NCBI RefSeq assembly: GCF_022919215.1
Contig: NZ_CP095046.1
Location: forward strand, 1,788,501-1,852,500
Reading direction: 5' to 3'
Origin: Hymenobacter cellulosilyticus
Lineage (GTDB): Bacteria > Bacteroidota > Bacteroidia > Cytophagales > Hymenobacteraceae
DNA: 64,000 nt
The translations under genes and the position numbers were made by a program. The notes beneath the pieces are model-generated. The model was given only the letters and a program-made list of their open reading frames with translations. It was not told the DNA's origin and made no database searches. This document shows, in pieces, positions 9,133-16,003 of this stretch. Each line of letters opens with the position of its first letter. Position 1 is the first letter of the stretch.

Positions 9133-9140
9133 TATGTTTG
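9133..9140 (+). promoter_or_regulatory. Bacteroidota -7 promoter box for lanA
   Basis: TATGTTTG fits the TAnnTTTG consensus exactly and lies 62 bases before the lanA start. No TTG -33 element is present at the right distance, which fits dependence on an activator bound at the direct repeats just upstream. Confidence 0.6.
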
Positions 9141-9202
9141 TTTCACTCTACAGCGCATCACAACAATACTTTCATACTCACCACTTCTTGCTCTGAATTC
9201 CT

Positions 9203-9376
9203 ATGAAAAACCTCGACACGACCGCCAAATTCGACTTCAAGAAAACTACCATCACCGTGTTCAGCAAGCAGCCTTCCACCCAGGCCAACTTCCTGCTCAG
9301 TGACGACGGCGAAACCTCAAGCCTGCCCTGCGCCACTGTGATCCTGACGGGCATCTTTACCGGCTCGAGCTGCTAA
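9203..9376 (+). CDS. Class I lanthipeptide precursor peptide (LanA)
   Basis: A 57-residue peptide, too short for ordinary gene calling. The N-terminal part is leader-like: AKFDFKKTTITVFSK (residues 8-22) combines an FNLD-like box (FDFK, 10-13) with the K-x-TI-x-x-F/L pattern of Bacteroidota lanthipeptide leaders. The C-terminal part is the probable core: rich in Ser/Thr and holding the only two cysteines, Cys43 (TSSLPC) and the terminal Cys57 (TGSSC). Two small rings, Ser39/40 to Cys43 and Thr53 or a Ser to Cys57, are possible. The leader cleavage site is not obvious. It is preceded by a consensus -7 box and followed by a hairpin and lanC on the same strand. Confidence 0.85.
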   Translation: MKNLDTTAKFDFKKTTITVFSKQPSTQANFLLSDDGETSSLPCATVILTGIFTGSSC

Positions 9377-9429
9377 CGCTCCCGGTTTCCCGACTGGACT
9401 CACCACAACAGCCTTAGACGGAGGGAAGA

Positions 9430-9460
9430 AGTCCTTGTGCGCCGGCACAAGGGCTCTTTC
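9430..9460 (+). terminator. Stem-loop between lanA and lanC (attenuator-like)
   Basis: An 11-bp stem (9430-9440 with 9445-9455, one G-T pair) and GCCG loop is followed by CTTTC. A partial terminator here would let the peptide gene be expressed above the cyclase gene, as is common in lanthipeptide operons. Confidence 0.6.
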
Positions 9461-9553
9461 ACGAGTCACTATAAGTACCTATCGATTACCCTTATTTCGG
9501 AGATAAGTAGCAGAGCCGGGCTTGACGTTTACTCTCCTTTCACGAATAGTAAA

Positions 9554-10753
9554 ATGGTGAAGCCTTATTTATCATCGGTGCATAAGGACAAAGACAGCCT
9601 GGTGACCGGCTGGCGCGATATCCACAGCATTATTGCCAATAAGAGCCGGGCCGGCACCAGTATTGCCGAGTTGCTGGGCTACGCCGCGTATTACTATGCC
9701 GTGTACCGGGCTTTTGGGCAGGAGCAGGATGCCCTGCGGGCCAAAGAACTGCTTAGTCAGCTGCTGGTCCTGCTGGTGCCCCGGGGAGCCGACCCGTGGG
9801 CTGCTTCGCAGCTGGACGAGGTAGTTATGCTGGCCTGGCTCCACGCCGAATTGGTGCAGCACGCCGTGCTCGACAAGCAAACCGCGGACCCACTTGCCGA
9901 GTGGGACGTGCGTCTGCTTACCGAAGCTACCACGCTGCTTGAAAATGCCAGCCTTAACCGGACTGCCTTGCTGCGCATCGTGCGCTACTTCTACCTGCGT
10001 TTGCCGGAGCAGCTGACTGCCGACCAATGGCAGCAGGTAACGGGGCTGGTGGAGCGGATGCTGGCCGAAAAAGTTCTGGGCTTTCCGGGAGGCGCTGCGG
10101 CCGGGCCAGAACCGGGCGCGGCGCCTACGCGCCTGGGCCTGGCCGACGGGCTGGCCGGGGAGCTGCTGCTGCTAGTACAGCTGGCCGAGCGCGGAACCCT
10201 ACGCGCGGGCATTATGGAGCAGGTACGGCAGGGAATTCTCTACATCCTGGCGGCCAAGCGGGAGGTCGATTTCTCGGAGAAGAAGTTCGCCATCTTTCCC
10301 GACCAGATCGGGCACGACCAGGAAGACGACCCCACCTTCAGCAACGAACTCAGCTGGCGCGCCGGTGACCTGGGCCAGGCCTTGCTTTTCTACAAAGGCT
10401 ACGAGTTGCTGCAAGATGCCGAGCTGGTGCGCTTGGCCGAACTGGTGGGCCTCAATACGCTGCTGCGCACCGACGTGCGCGCTACCGCCGTCACCACGGC
10501 CGAGTTTGGCACCGGCGCGGCCGGTGTGGCCCATCTCTACCGCAAGCTCTATCAGCTCAGCGGGCACGAGGCCTACCGCAAAGGCTACACCCACTGGCTA
10601 ACCCAGACCCGCAGCTGGCTGACCCACGAGCTGCACACAGGCTTTTACCAGCACCGCGAGCATGACCTGCGCCAGGGCCTGGTAGGTGTGGGATTGGTGC
10701 TGCTCTCGGCCATCAGTGAGCAGGAGCTGAGCTGGGACCGGGCGCTGCTGTAA
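9554..10753 (+). CDS. LanC-like lanthionine cyclase, zinc ligands missing
   Basis: A 399-residue protein with the LanC alpha/alpha-toroid repeat pattern, located directly after the precursor peptide. LanC enzymes use a zinc ion held by a Cys in W-C-Y-G and by Cys-His in C-H-G to add cysteine thiols to dehydrated residues. The matching segments are visible but altered. GL-A-H-G is GLADG (Asp198 for His). WCYGDLG is SWRAGDLG (Arg269 for Cys). CHGxAG is GTGAAGVAHLY (Gly319-Thr320 for Cys-His). The fold and glycine framework are kept, so this is not simple decay. It may be a non-catalytic partner, or a cyclase that works without zinc. The ATG at 9554 (MVKPYLSS) is preferred to a distal upstream start. 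Confidence 0.8.
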   Translation: MVKPYLSSVHKDKDSLVTGWRDIHSIIANKSRAGTSIAELLGYAAYYYAVYRAFGQEQDALRAKELLSQLLVLLVPRGADPWAASQLDEVVMLAWLHAELVQHAVLDKQTADPLAEWDVRLLTEATTLLENASLNRTALLRIVRYFYLRLPEQLTADQWQQVTGLVERMLAEKVLGFPGGAAAGPEPGAAPTRLGLADGLAGELLLLVQLAERGTLRAGIMEQVRQGILYILAAKREVDFSEKKFAIFPDQIGHDQEDDPTFSNELSWRAGDLGQALLFYKGYELLQDAELVRLAELVGLNTLLRTDVRATAVTTAEFGTGAAGVAHLYRKLYQLSGHEAYRKGYTHWLTQTRSWLTHELHTGFYQHREHDLRQGLVGVGLVLLSAISEQELSWDRALL

Positions 10754-10781
10754 GCAGGTTTACTACCAGTTGAAGAATCTT

Positions 10782-10819
10782 GCCCCGCCCGAAACCACAC
10801 TTTCGGGGCGGGGCGTTTT
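10782..10819. terminator. Intrinsic terminator after lanC
   Basis: GCCCCGCCCGAAA (10782-10794) pairs with TTTCGGGGCGGGGC (10801-10814), with one bulged G, followed by GTTTT. It closes the lanA-lanC unit and probably also serves the convergent nucleotidase operon. Confidence 0.8.
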
Positions 10820-11513
10820 ACAGAATGTCGCGCAGCTCGCTTAGGCAGCTGATTTCGTAGGTAATGCTGGCAAAGTGGCGGCGCTTGTCCGGGTTGAAGT
10901 ACACCTGGTCGATGCCCGCATTGTAGGCGCCCAGCACGTCGCACTCCAGATTGTCGCCTATCATCAGGCTTTCGGCGGCGGTGGCTCCGGTGCGTTCCAG
11001 GGCATGGCGGAACATGCGGGCGTCGGGCTTGAGAAAGCCGCTGCACTCGGAGGTAATTACTTCCTGAAAGTAGTCAGTCAGCTTCGAGGAGGTGAGCTTG
11101 ATGTGCTGAATGTCCTTGAAGCCATTGGTAATCAAGTGCATCGTGTACTTGCCTTGCAGGTAGTCGAGCACCTCGTGGGTGAAGGGAAACACGGCCGACT
11201 TCTGCGGTAGTATATCGGTAAACTGCTGGGAGATGTTGAAAGGCACGTCGGCCTCATCCACGCCGAGCTTGCTGAGCGTGCGCACAAACCGGATGCTACG
11301 TAGCTGCTGCTGGCTGATTTTGTTATTCTGATACAGCCGCCACAGTGCGTGGTTCACATCGCGGTACCGGCTGATAAACTCCTCGACGGTGAACGTGCCG
11401 AAGCGGCCCAGGTCGTGGAGGTCGAAGAGGGTGCGTAGGGTTTCTTCGGCGTTCTTCTCAAAGTCCCAGAGCGTGTGGTCCAGGTCGAAGAAGAGGTGGC
11501 GGTAAGGCTTCAT
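10818..11513 (-). CDS. yjjG: YjjG-family noncanonical pyrimidine nucleotidase (HAD superfamily)
   Basis: A 231-residue HAD hydrolase that dephosphorylates pyrimidine nucleotides, in E. coli a house-cleaning enzyme against mutagenic nucleotides. HAD motif I is FFDLDHTLWDF at residues 8-18, with the YjjG-type W after DHTL. Motif II is LITNGFKDIQ. The motif III lysine region is SGFLKPDARMF, and motif IV is SLMIGDNLECDVLGAYNAG. The length and motif spacing match the family. It is the last gene of the leftward run arsR, ferredoxin, unknown, yjjG, separated by 12 bases from the gene before it. Confidence 0.87.
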   Translation of the reverse strand: MKPYRHLFFDLDHTLWDFEKNAEETLRTLFDLHDLGRFGTFTVEEFISRYRDVNHALWRLYQNNKISQQQLRSIRFVRTLSKLGVDEADVPFNISQQFTDILPQKSAVFPFTHEVLDYLQGKYTMHLITNGFKDIQHIKLTSSKLTDYFQEVITSECSGFLKPDARMFRHALERTGATAAESLMIGDNLECDVLGAYNAGIDQVYFNPDKRRHFASITYEISCLSELRDIL

Positions 11514-11525
11514 AAAAGTGTAAGC

Positions 11526-12212
11526 TCAGGAATGACAAGCAAATAGCTTCACTTTAAAGGGAAGCCAGAATGCGGGTTCATCGGCAATAGTATCAGTGTA
11601 AGCAGCTACCTGTTGGCAGTCTGCCGGCTTTGTGAATAAGCCGTATGTATTCAGCGCGATGCCAAAGGTATGTTGGTATTCAGCTTCCAGTACGTGGTAG
11701 GAAAAAGGTTCGTAGCCGCCAAAGTCCAGCAGTCCTAACAAATCAAAACCAATTTCCTCTCCGGCGCTTGGTTCCACCACCTGCTGACCTAATAGGGTAC
11801 GTAGGTCGGTCCATTCAGTGCCATTATTGGGCTGAAGCCAAGTCAAAGCGGCGGCGTAGTACTCTTCGTGCAGAAATATTCCCAGCAGCTTCACCCCGGG
11901 CAATGCCGCTAAGAACTTGTGTTTGAATTCAAAGGCCTTTTCCTGACTAAGAAAAAAGCCCGGCCAACCGTAATTGCCTTGCCCAAACTCGGCTTCAATC
12001 CAAGTGTGCAGACTGGCTAGTTCCTCCGGCAATGGGCTATAGGCTTTGGGAACTTGTCGGTTGCTATATGCCCATTTGAAGCCCCAAATGCCAGGATAAA
12101 CGTGGCTGATGTATGTGCTGACTGACCAAGAACGGTTTGTGAAAGTATGGCCGTTGACCGTTCCTTGCTCATGCTTGGGAATGACCAAGTAGTAGCCAGC
12201 AGTATAATACAT
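11526..12212 (-). CDS. Hypothetical protein
   Basis: A 228-residue soluble protein that I do not recognise. It has no signal peptide or membrane helix and is rich in aromatic residues (MYYTAGYYLVIP at the start, GNYGWPGFFLSQ, GYEPFSYHVLEAEYQHTFG). The start codon lies one base from the stop of the ferredoxin gene, so it is part of that operon. Nothing in it suggests metal or nucleotide binding. Confidence 0.7.
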   Translation of the reverse strand: MYYTAGYYLVIPKHEQGTVNGHTFTNRSWSVSTYISHVYPGIWGFKWAYSNRQVPKAYSPLPEELASLHTWIEAEFGQGNYGWPGFFLSQEKAFEFKHKFLAALPGVKLLGIFLHEEYYAAALTWLQPNNGTEWTDLRTLLGQQVVEPSAGEEIGFDLLGLLDFGGYEPFSYHVLEAEYQHTFGIALNTYGLFTKPADCQQVAAYTDTIADEPAFWLPFKVKLFACHS

Positions 12213-12213
12213 G

Positions 12214-12531
12214 TTAGTCGAGCAACAGTCTTTTTACAACCCGGCCGTCGAGCAAATGATTCTGCACGATGTCGGCCGCGTCCTTGGGCTTTACGTCGCC
12301 GTAGAGCGTGCCCTCGGGGTAAATGATGACGGCCGCGCCGGGGCCTTTCTTGCAGTGCTTACACACGTCGAGGCAGTTGCAGGTCTGGACCCGGGTTTTG
12401 TGCTTTACGCCACCCAGGAGCAGACTTTTGAGGCCCTGCTTCTTGATTTCAATTTTGAGGGCGCGGGCCACGTCCTTGCCGATTTCGTCTTTTTGGTTGT
12501 TGCACACAAACAGGTGGTAGGCCAGCGTCAT
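12214..12531 (-). CDS. (2Fe-2S) ferredoxin domain-containing protein
   Basis: A 105-residue thioredoxin-like [2Fe-2S] ferredoxin. The first cysteine is in LFVCNNQKDE near the N terminus; the others are in the tight cluster TCNCLDVCKHCKKGP in the middle, followed by the family-typical AAVIIYPEGTLYGDVKPKD. It probably carries electrons in the cytosol; the partner is unknown. It follows the ArsR-type regulator gene by 40 bases and is followed within one base by the unknown gene, so it is likely under that regulator. Confidence 0.87.
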   Translation of the reverse strand: MTLAYHLFVCNNQKDEIGKDVARALKIEIKKQGLKSLLLGGVKHKTRVQTCNCLDVCKHCKKGPGAAVIIYPEGTLYGDVKPKDAADIVQNHLLDGRVVKRLLLD

Positions 12532-12571
12532 AAGGGAAGGTTGCGTAGAGAGTAAGCCAGTGGCGCGCGGT

Positions 12572-12961
12572 TTAGGGCATGCCGGTCCAGCGGCGGTTTT
12601 GGAGCTTGTACGCGGCCAGCTCCCGGTTCGACCACAGCGTCTGGTAAATCTGCTGGTCGCGGGTGAGCTGGGCGTCCTTTTCCATGAAGGCCAACAGTTG
12701 GACCACCAAATCGGCTACTTCGTCTTTGATAAAGTAGAAAGCCCAGTTGTCGAGTCGCCGAAAATTCACCAAACCTGCATTTTTTAGATACAATAATTGC
12801 CGGGACGTTTTGGTTTGGGTGAAATCGAGCACCTGTTCCAGGTCGGAAATGCACATTTCCTGGTTGCGCCACAGCAAATGCAGGATGCGCACGCGCGAGT
12901 CGTCCCCAAAAGCTTTGAATAGTTGCTGACCAAATGCAACGCTGAAGTGTTTTAGGCGCAT
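12572..12961 (-). CDS. ArsR-family winged-helix transcriptional regulator
   Basis: A 129-residue winged-helix regulator. The HTH region reads FKAFGDDSRVRILHLL, then EMCISDLEQVLDFTQTKTSRQLLYLKNAGLVNFRR, a classic ArsR layout with the recognition helix at TKTSRQLLYLKNAG. The single Cys in MCISDLEQ is where metal-sensing members have a CxC pair, so metal sensing is not supported. It heads a four-gene operon ending in yjjG and has a consensus promoter just upstream (13006-13013). Confidence 0.88.
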   Translation of the reverse strand: MRLKHFSVAFGQQLFKAFGDDSRVRILHLLWRNQEMCISDLEQVLDFTQTKTSRQLLYLKNAGLVNFRRLDNWAFYFIKDEVADLVVQLLAFMEKDAQLTRDQQIYQTLWSNRELAAYKLQNRRWTGMP

Positions 12962-13005
12962 CTTTTGTCTGAAAGGCGAAGCAGGCCCGTGGGCCGGGGT
13001 GGGAA

Positions 13006-13013
13006 CAAATTTA
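13006..13013 (-). promoter_or_regulatory. -7 box of the arsR operon
   Basis: On the minus strand this reads TAAATTTG, matching TAnnTTTG. A TTG -33 element (complement of 13036-13038) lies 22 bases upstream. The expected transcript starts about 40 bases before arsR. Confidence 0.55.
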
Positions 13014-13062
13014 CACCAACCCGGGCTTACACCTCCAAAGAGCCGTATTATTGTAGTCTGTA

Positions 13063-13761
13063 ATGCCTTGTATGTCTGGTAGTGTTCGAATTCCTTTTTC
13101 CTGGCTGGTTGTAGGGCTGGTCATGCTGGCCCTGCTGGGGTTGAAGCCCACGCGGGCCCAGGCCCAGGGGCAGCGCCGCGTGGTGCAGTTCACGGGTATC
13201 ATTGCCACCGGCGACTCCCTGCTGGGCGTGCCCGGCGCCACGGTATTTGTGCCCAAAGCCGGCCGCGGCACGGCTACCAACGCTTATGGCTACTTCTCGC
13301 TGCCCGTACTCACCGGCGACAGTATCGTGATTCGCTCCCTGGGCTACCGCAACCAAACAGTGGTGATTCCGCCTGACTACCAGCGTCAGAGCTACTCGGT
13401 CATTGTGCAGCTCAAGGAAGACGCGACGATCTTGCCCGAGGTGCGCATCTTTCCCTACGCCACCGAAAAGGAGTTTAAGCGCGCTTTTCTGGCCCTGAAG
13501 CTGCCCAAGGAACGGGGCTCGGCCATGGCCGACAACCTGAACGAGCAGGTGCTGCGCCGCATTTTCAACAATGCGCCGGTAACCAGCATGGGCAACTACC
13601 GCCAGACCATGCAGAACCAGCAGTACGACCAGGCCCGGCGCATGGGCACCGCGCCCACGCCCCAAACCAACAACCCGCTGCTGAACCCCTTCAGCTGGCT
13701 GCAGCTCATCAACCAGATCAAGCAGGGCGAATTCAAGAAGAAAGAAGGCGTCGATTATTAA
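13063..13761 (+). CDS. Carboxypeptidase-regulatory-like domain exported protein
   Basis: A 232-residue exported protein. A signal peptide (WLVVGLVMLALLGLKPTRAQAQ) precedes a CarboxypepD_reg-like beta-sandwich: FTGIIATGDSLLGVPGATVFVPKAGRGTATNAYGYFSLPV, then ITYRS-like IVIRSLGYRNQTV. In Bacteroidota this module often precedes a TonB-dependent receptor, but here it stands alone and is followed by a charged tail rich in Asn and Gln. The function is unknown and the location periplasmic or outer-membrane. An alternative start lies three codons downstream. A terminator follows. Confidence 0.8.
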   Translation: MPCMSGSVRIPFSWLVVGLVMLALLGLKPTRAQAQGQRRVVQFTGIIATGDSLLGVPGATVFVPKAGRGTATNAYGYFSLPVLTGDSIVIRSLGYRNQTVVIPPDYQRQSYSVIVQLKEDATILPEVRIFPYATEKEFKRAFLALKLPKERGSAMADNLNEQVLRRIFNNAPVTSMGNYRQTMQNQQYDQARRMGTAPTPQTNNPLLNPFSWLQLINQIKQGEFKKKEGVDY

Positions 13762-13783
13762 TCGGCTCTGCTGCCCCGGTACC

Positions 13784-13818
13784 GAAAGCCCGCTCCGCAG
13801 CGGGCTTTCTGATTTTTA
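13784..13818 (+). terminator. Intrinsic terminator
   Basis: GAAAGCCCGCT (13784-13794) pairs perfectly with AGCGGGCTTTC (13799-13809) across a CCGC loop, followed by TGATTTTT. Confidence 0.85.
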
Positions 13819-13946
13819 GGCCCTTACCGGAGTCAGCAAAACCAGCTCAACGGTAACCAGAACGGTCGTTTTCCGGTAAAGGCCAAGGATGCCGTGGCCG
13901 CTATATAAAAGCGCTTACCTTGGCTCGTTCCTTTCAGCAAAATCCT

Positions 13947-15322
13947 ATGGATACGAATCTTCCGGTTTCAACTCAGCCCCGCGTCGTCATCGTGGGGTGT
14001 GGTTTCGGTGGCCTGCGTCTGGCCAAATCCCTACGCGACGCACCGGTGCAGGTGGTCGTTATTGACCGCAACAACTACCACAACTTCCAGCCCCTGCTGT
14101 ATCAGGTGGCTACCGGGGCCCTGGAAGCCGACAGCATTGCCTACCCAATTCGCAAGATCTTTGCCGGCCAGAAAAACTTCTTCTACCGCATGGCCGACGT
14201 GCAGCGCGTAGACACCGCCAGCAACACGGTGCACACCAGCGTCGGCGACATTCACTACGACTACCTGGTGCTGGCCACGGGCTCCCTCACCAACTTCTTC
14301 GGTATTGAAAGCCTGGAGAAAAATGCCATGCAGATCAAGAGCATCCCGAATGCGTTGAACCTGCGCAGCTTTATCTTCCAGAACTTCGAAAAGGCACTGC
14401 TGACGGAGAATCCCGAGGAAAAGCAGGCGTTGATGAACATCGTGGTGGTGGGCGGCGGCCCCACGGGCGTAGAAATCAGCGGCTCCCTGGCCGAGATGCG
14501 CAAGCACGTGCTGCCCAAAGACTACCCGAGCTGGATCTGAGCAAGATGAAAATCATCCTGGTAGAAGCCGGGGCGGAATTGCTGGGCCCGATGTCAGTGA
14601 AGTCGCAGCAGGATGCCATGCGCTACATGCAGGAACTGGGCGTGGAAGTGCGGCTCAATACCCACATCAAAGGCTACGAGAACTGCCGGGCCTACTACTC
14701 CGAAACCGACTTTATTCCGACTGAAAACCTGATCTGGGCTGCCGGGGTGAACGGGGCCGCGGTACCGGGCATTCCCGAGGAGCTGGTAGCGCGCAACAAG
14801 CGCATCAACGTGAACCAGTGGAACCAGGTGCAGGGCCTACCCAACGTGTTTGCCATCGGCGACGTGGCCAACATGGTAACCGAGGAAATGCCTCGCGGCC
14901 TGCCCATGCTGGCGCCCGTGGCCCAGCAGCAGGCCGACCTGCTCGGCGACAACCTGCAGCGCATCATTAAAGGTCAGGCGCCAGTGCCGTTCGTGTACAA
15001 GAACAAGGGCGTAATGGCCATCGTAAGCCGCAACAAGGCGGTGGTAGACTTGCCCAAAGACGTGCATTTCAGCGGCATTCTTGGCTGGTTTACCTGGCTG
15101 TTTGTGCACTTGATGACGCTCGTGGGCTTCCGCAACAAAGTGGTGGCCTTCGTCGACTGGGCCTTCAGCTACTTCAGCTCCGACCAGGCTCTGCGCCTGA
15201 TCATCCGTCCCTTCAGCCGCCGCGACGTGAAAGACGACCAGGGCAAGAAAAAAGCCGAACACGCTACCGGTACGCCCCAGTACAACCCCACGCCGCCCGC
15301 CATCCAAACCCCAGCCGCGTAG
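13947..15322 (+). CDS. ndh: Type II NADH:quinone oxidoreductase (frameshifted in this sequence)
   Basis: A membrane-associated flavoprotein that passes electrons from NADH to quinone without pumping protons. The first part has the FAD motif VVIVGCGFGGLRLAKSL and NFQPLLYQVATGAL; the NAD motif is NIVVVGGGPTGVEISGSLAEM. The second part has NLIWAAGVNG and the FAD-contact motif NVFAIGDVAN, then a C-terminal amphipathic region (GWFTWLFVHLMTLVGFRNK) that anchors it. The frame breaks at about 14527-14530: with one G restored, the run DYP-ELDLSKMKIILVEAG is continuous and 458 residues long, the usual size. Both halves are well preserved, so a base-calling deletion is more likely than a real lesion. 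The start is the ATG at 13947. Confidence 0.9.
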
Positions 15323-15323
15323 C

Positions 15324-15609
15324 GGTGAGATGGTGAGATGGTGAGATGGTGAAGTGGTGAGTTTTTCATTCGACTGGCGTGAAAGGCTTATTCTTTCCTG
15401 TCATTGCGAGGCGTAAGCCGAAGCAATCCGTTCTCTGAAATGTGCCAAGCGTTCTAATGTAAAAGCCCTTTCCTGTTTGCTACGGGAAAGGGCTTTTTGG
15501 TAGAAGGACGATTCGTGCTGCGCAGAGGACGGATTGCCACGGCTGCGCCTCGCAATGACACAGGCAAGTGTCAGCCGAGCAACAAACTCACAAGTTCACC
15601 AACTCACCA
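15324..15609. repeat. Nested inverted-repeat element with internal terminator
   Basis: The outer arms are (GGTGAGATG)x3 and GGTGAAGTGGTGAG (15324-15360), answered by the complementary ACTCACAAGTTCACCAACTCACCAT near 15584-15609. The inner arms are CCTGTCATTGCGAGGCG..GCAATCCG (15397-15430) and its complement (15530-15564). In the centre AAAAGCCCTTTCC / GGGAAAGGGCTTTTT (15461-15498) forms a terminator. The TCATTGCGAGG..GAAGCAATCCG sequence is a dispersed repeat type seen in many bacterial genomes. No gene is inside. Confidence 0.75.
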
Positions 15610-15610
15610 T

Positions 15611-15985
15611 TTACAGCGCATACTCAGCCAGGGCGCGGCTGATGTCGTGAATGCTGCGGTCGTCGCGGAAGTTTTTGCTGACGGGCTCGGCCTGGCCGCG
15701 AATCCAGATTTTGAGTTCGGCATCGAGGTCGAAGTGGCCGGTGGTTTCCATGGAGAACCGCTCGATGCTGCGGTAGGGCACGCTCAGGATTTCCCGCTTT
15801 TTGCCCGTCACGCCCTGCTTATCCACCAGGATCAGGCGCTTGTTGGTGAAGATGATCTGGTCGCGGATGATGGCGTAGGCTTTTTCAATCCGCTCCCCGG
15901 TGGCCAGAATCTGCGTCAGCTCCTGCTGAAGTTCCTGCGCGTCGTTTTCGGAAGCATTGCCCAGCAGGCCGTCAAGAATTCCCAT
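15611..15985 (-). CDS. PH domain-containing protein (bPH_1 type)
   Basis: A 124-residue protein made almost entirely of one bacterial pleckstrin-homology domain. The diagnostic strand run is AYAIIRDQIIFTNKRLILVDKQGVTGKKREILSVPYRSIERFSMET followed by DAELKIWIRG. It starts MGILDGLLGNAS, a short amphipathic lead, and has no signal peptide. Such proteins are common and mostly of unknown function; binding to membranes or proteins is possible. It neighbours the nested repeat and is separate from the gene upstream. Confidence 0.85.
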   Translation of the reverse strand: MGILDGLLGNASENDAQELQQELTQILATGERIEKAYAIIRDQIIFTNKRLILVDKQGVTGKKREILSVPYRSIERFSMETTGHFDLDAELKIWIRGQAEPVSKNFRDDRSIHDISRALAEYAL

Positions 15986-16003
15986 GAGGTTGAAGGTTTA
16001 AGA

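Noticed and set aside
9437..9553. Longer LanC start at 9437
   Set aside because: It would run through the attenuator hairpin and add residues with no LanC character; the ATG at 9554 is better placed.
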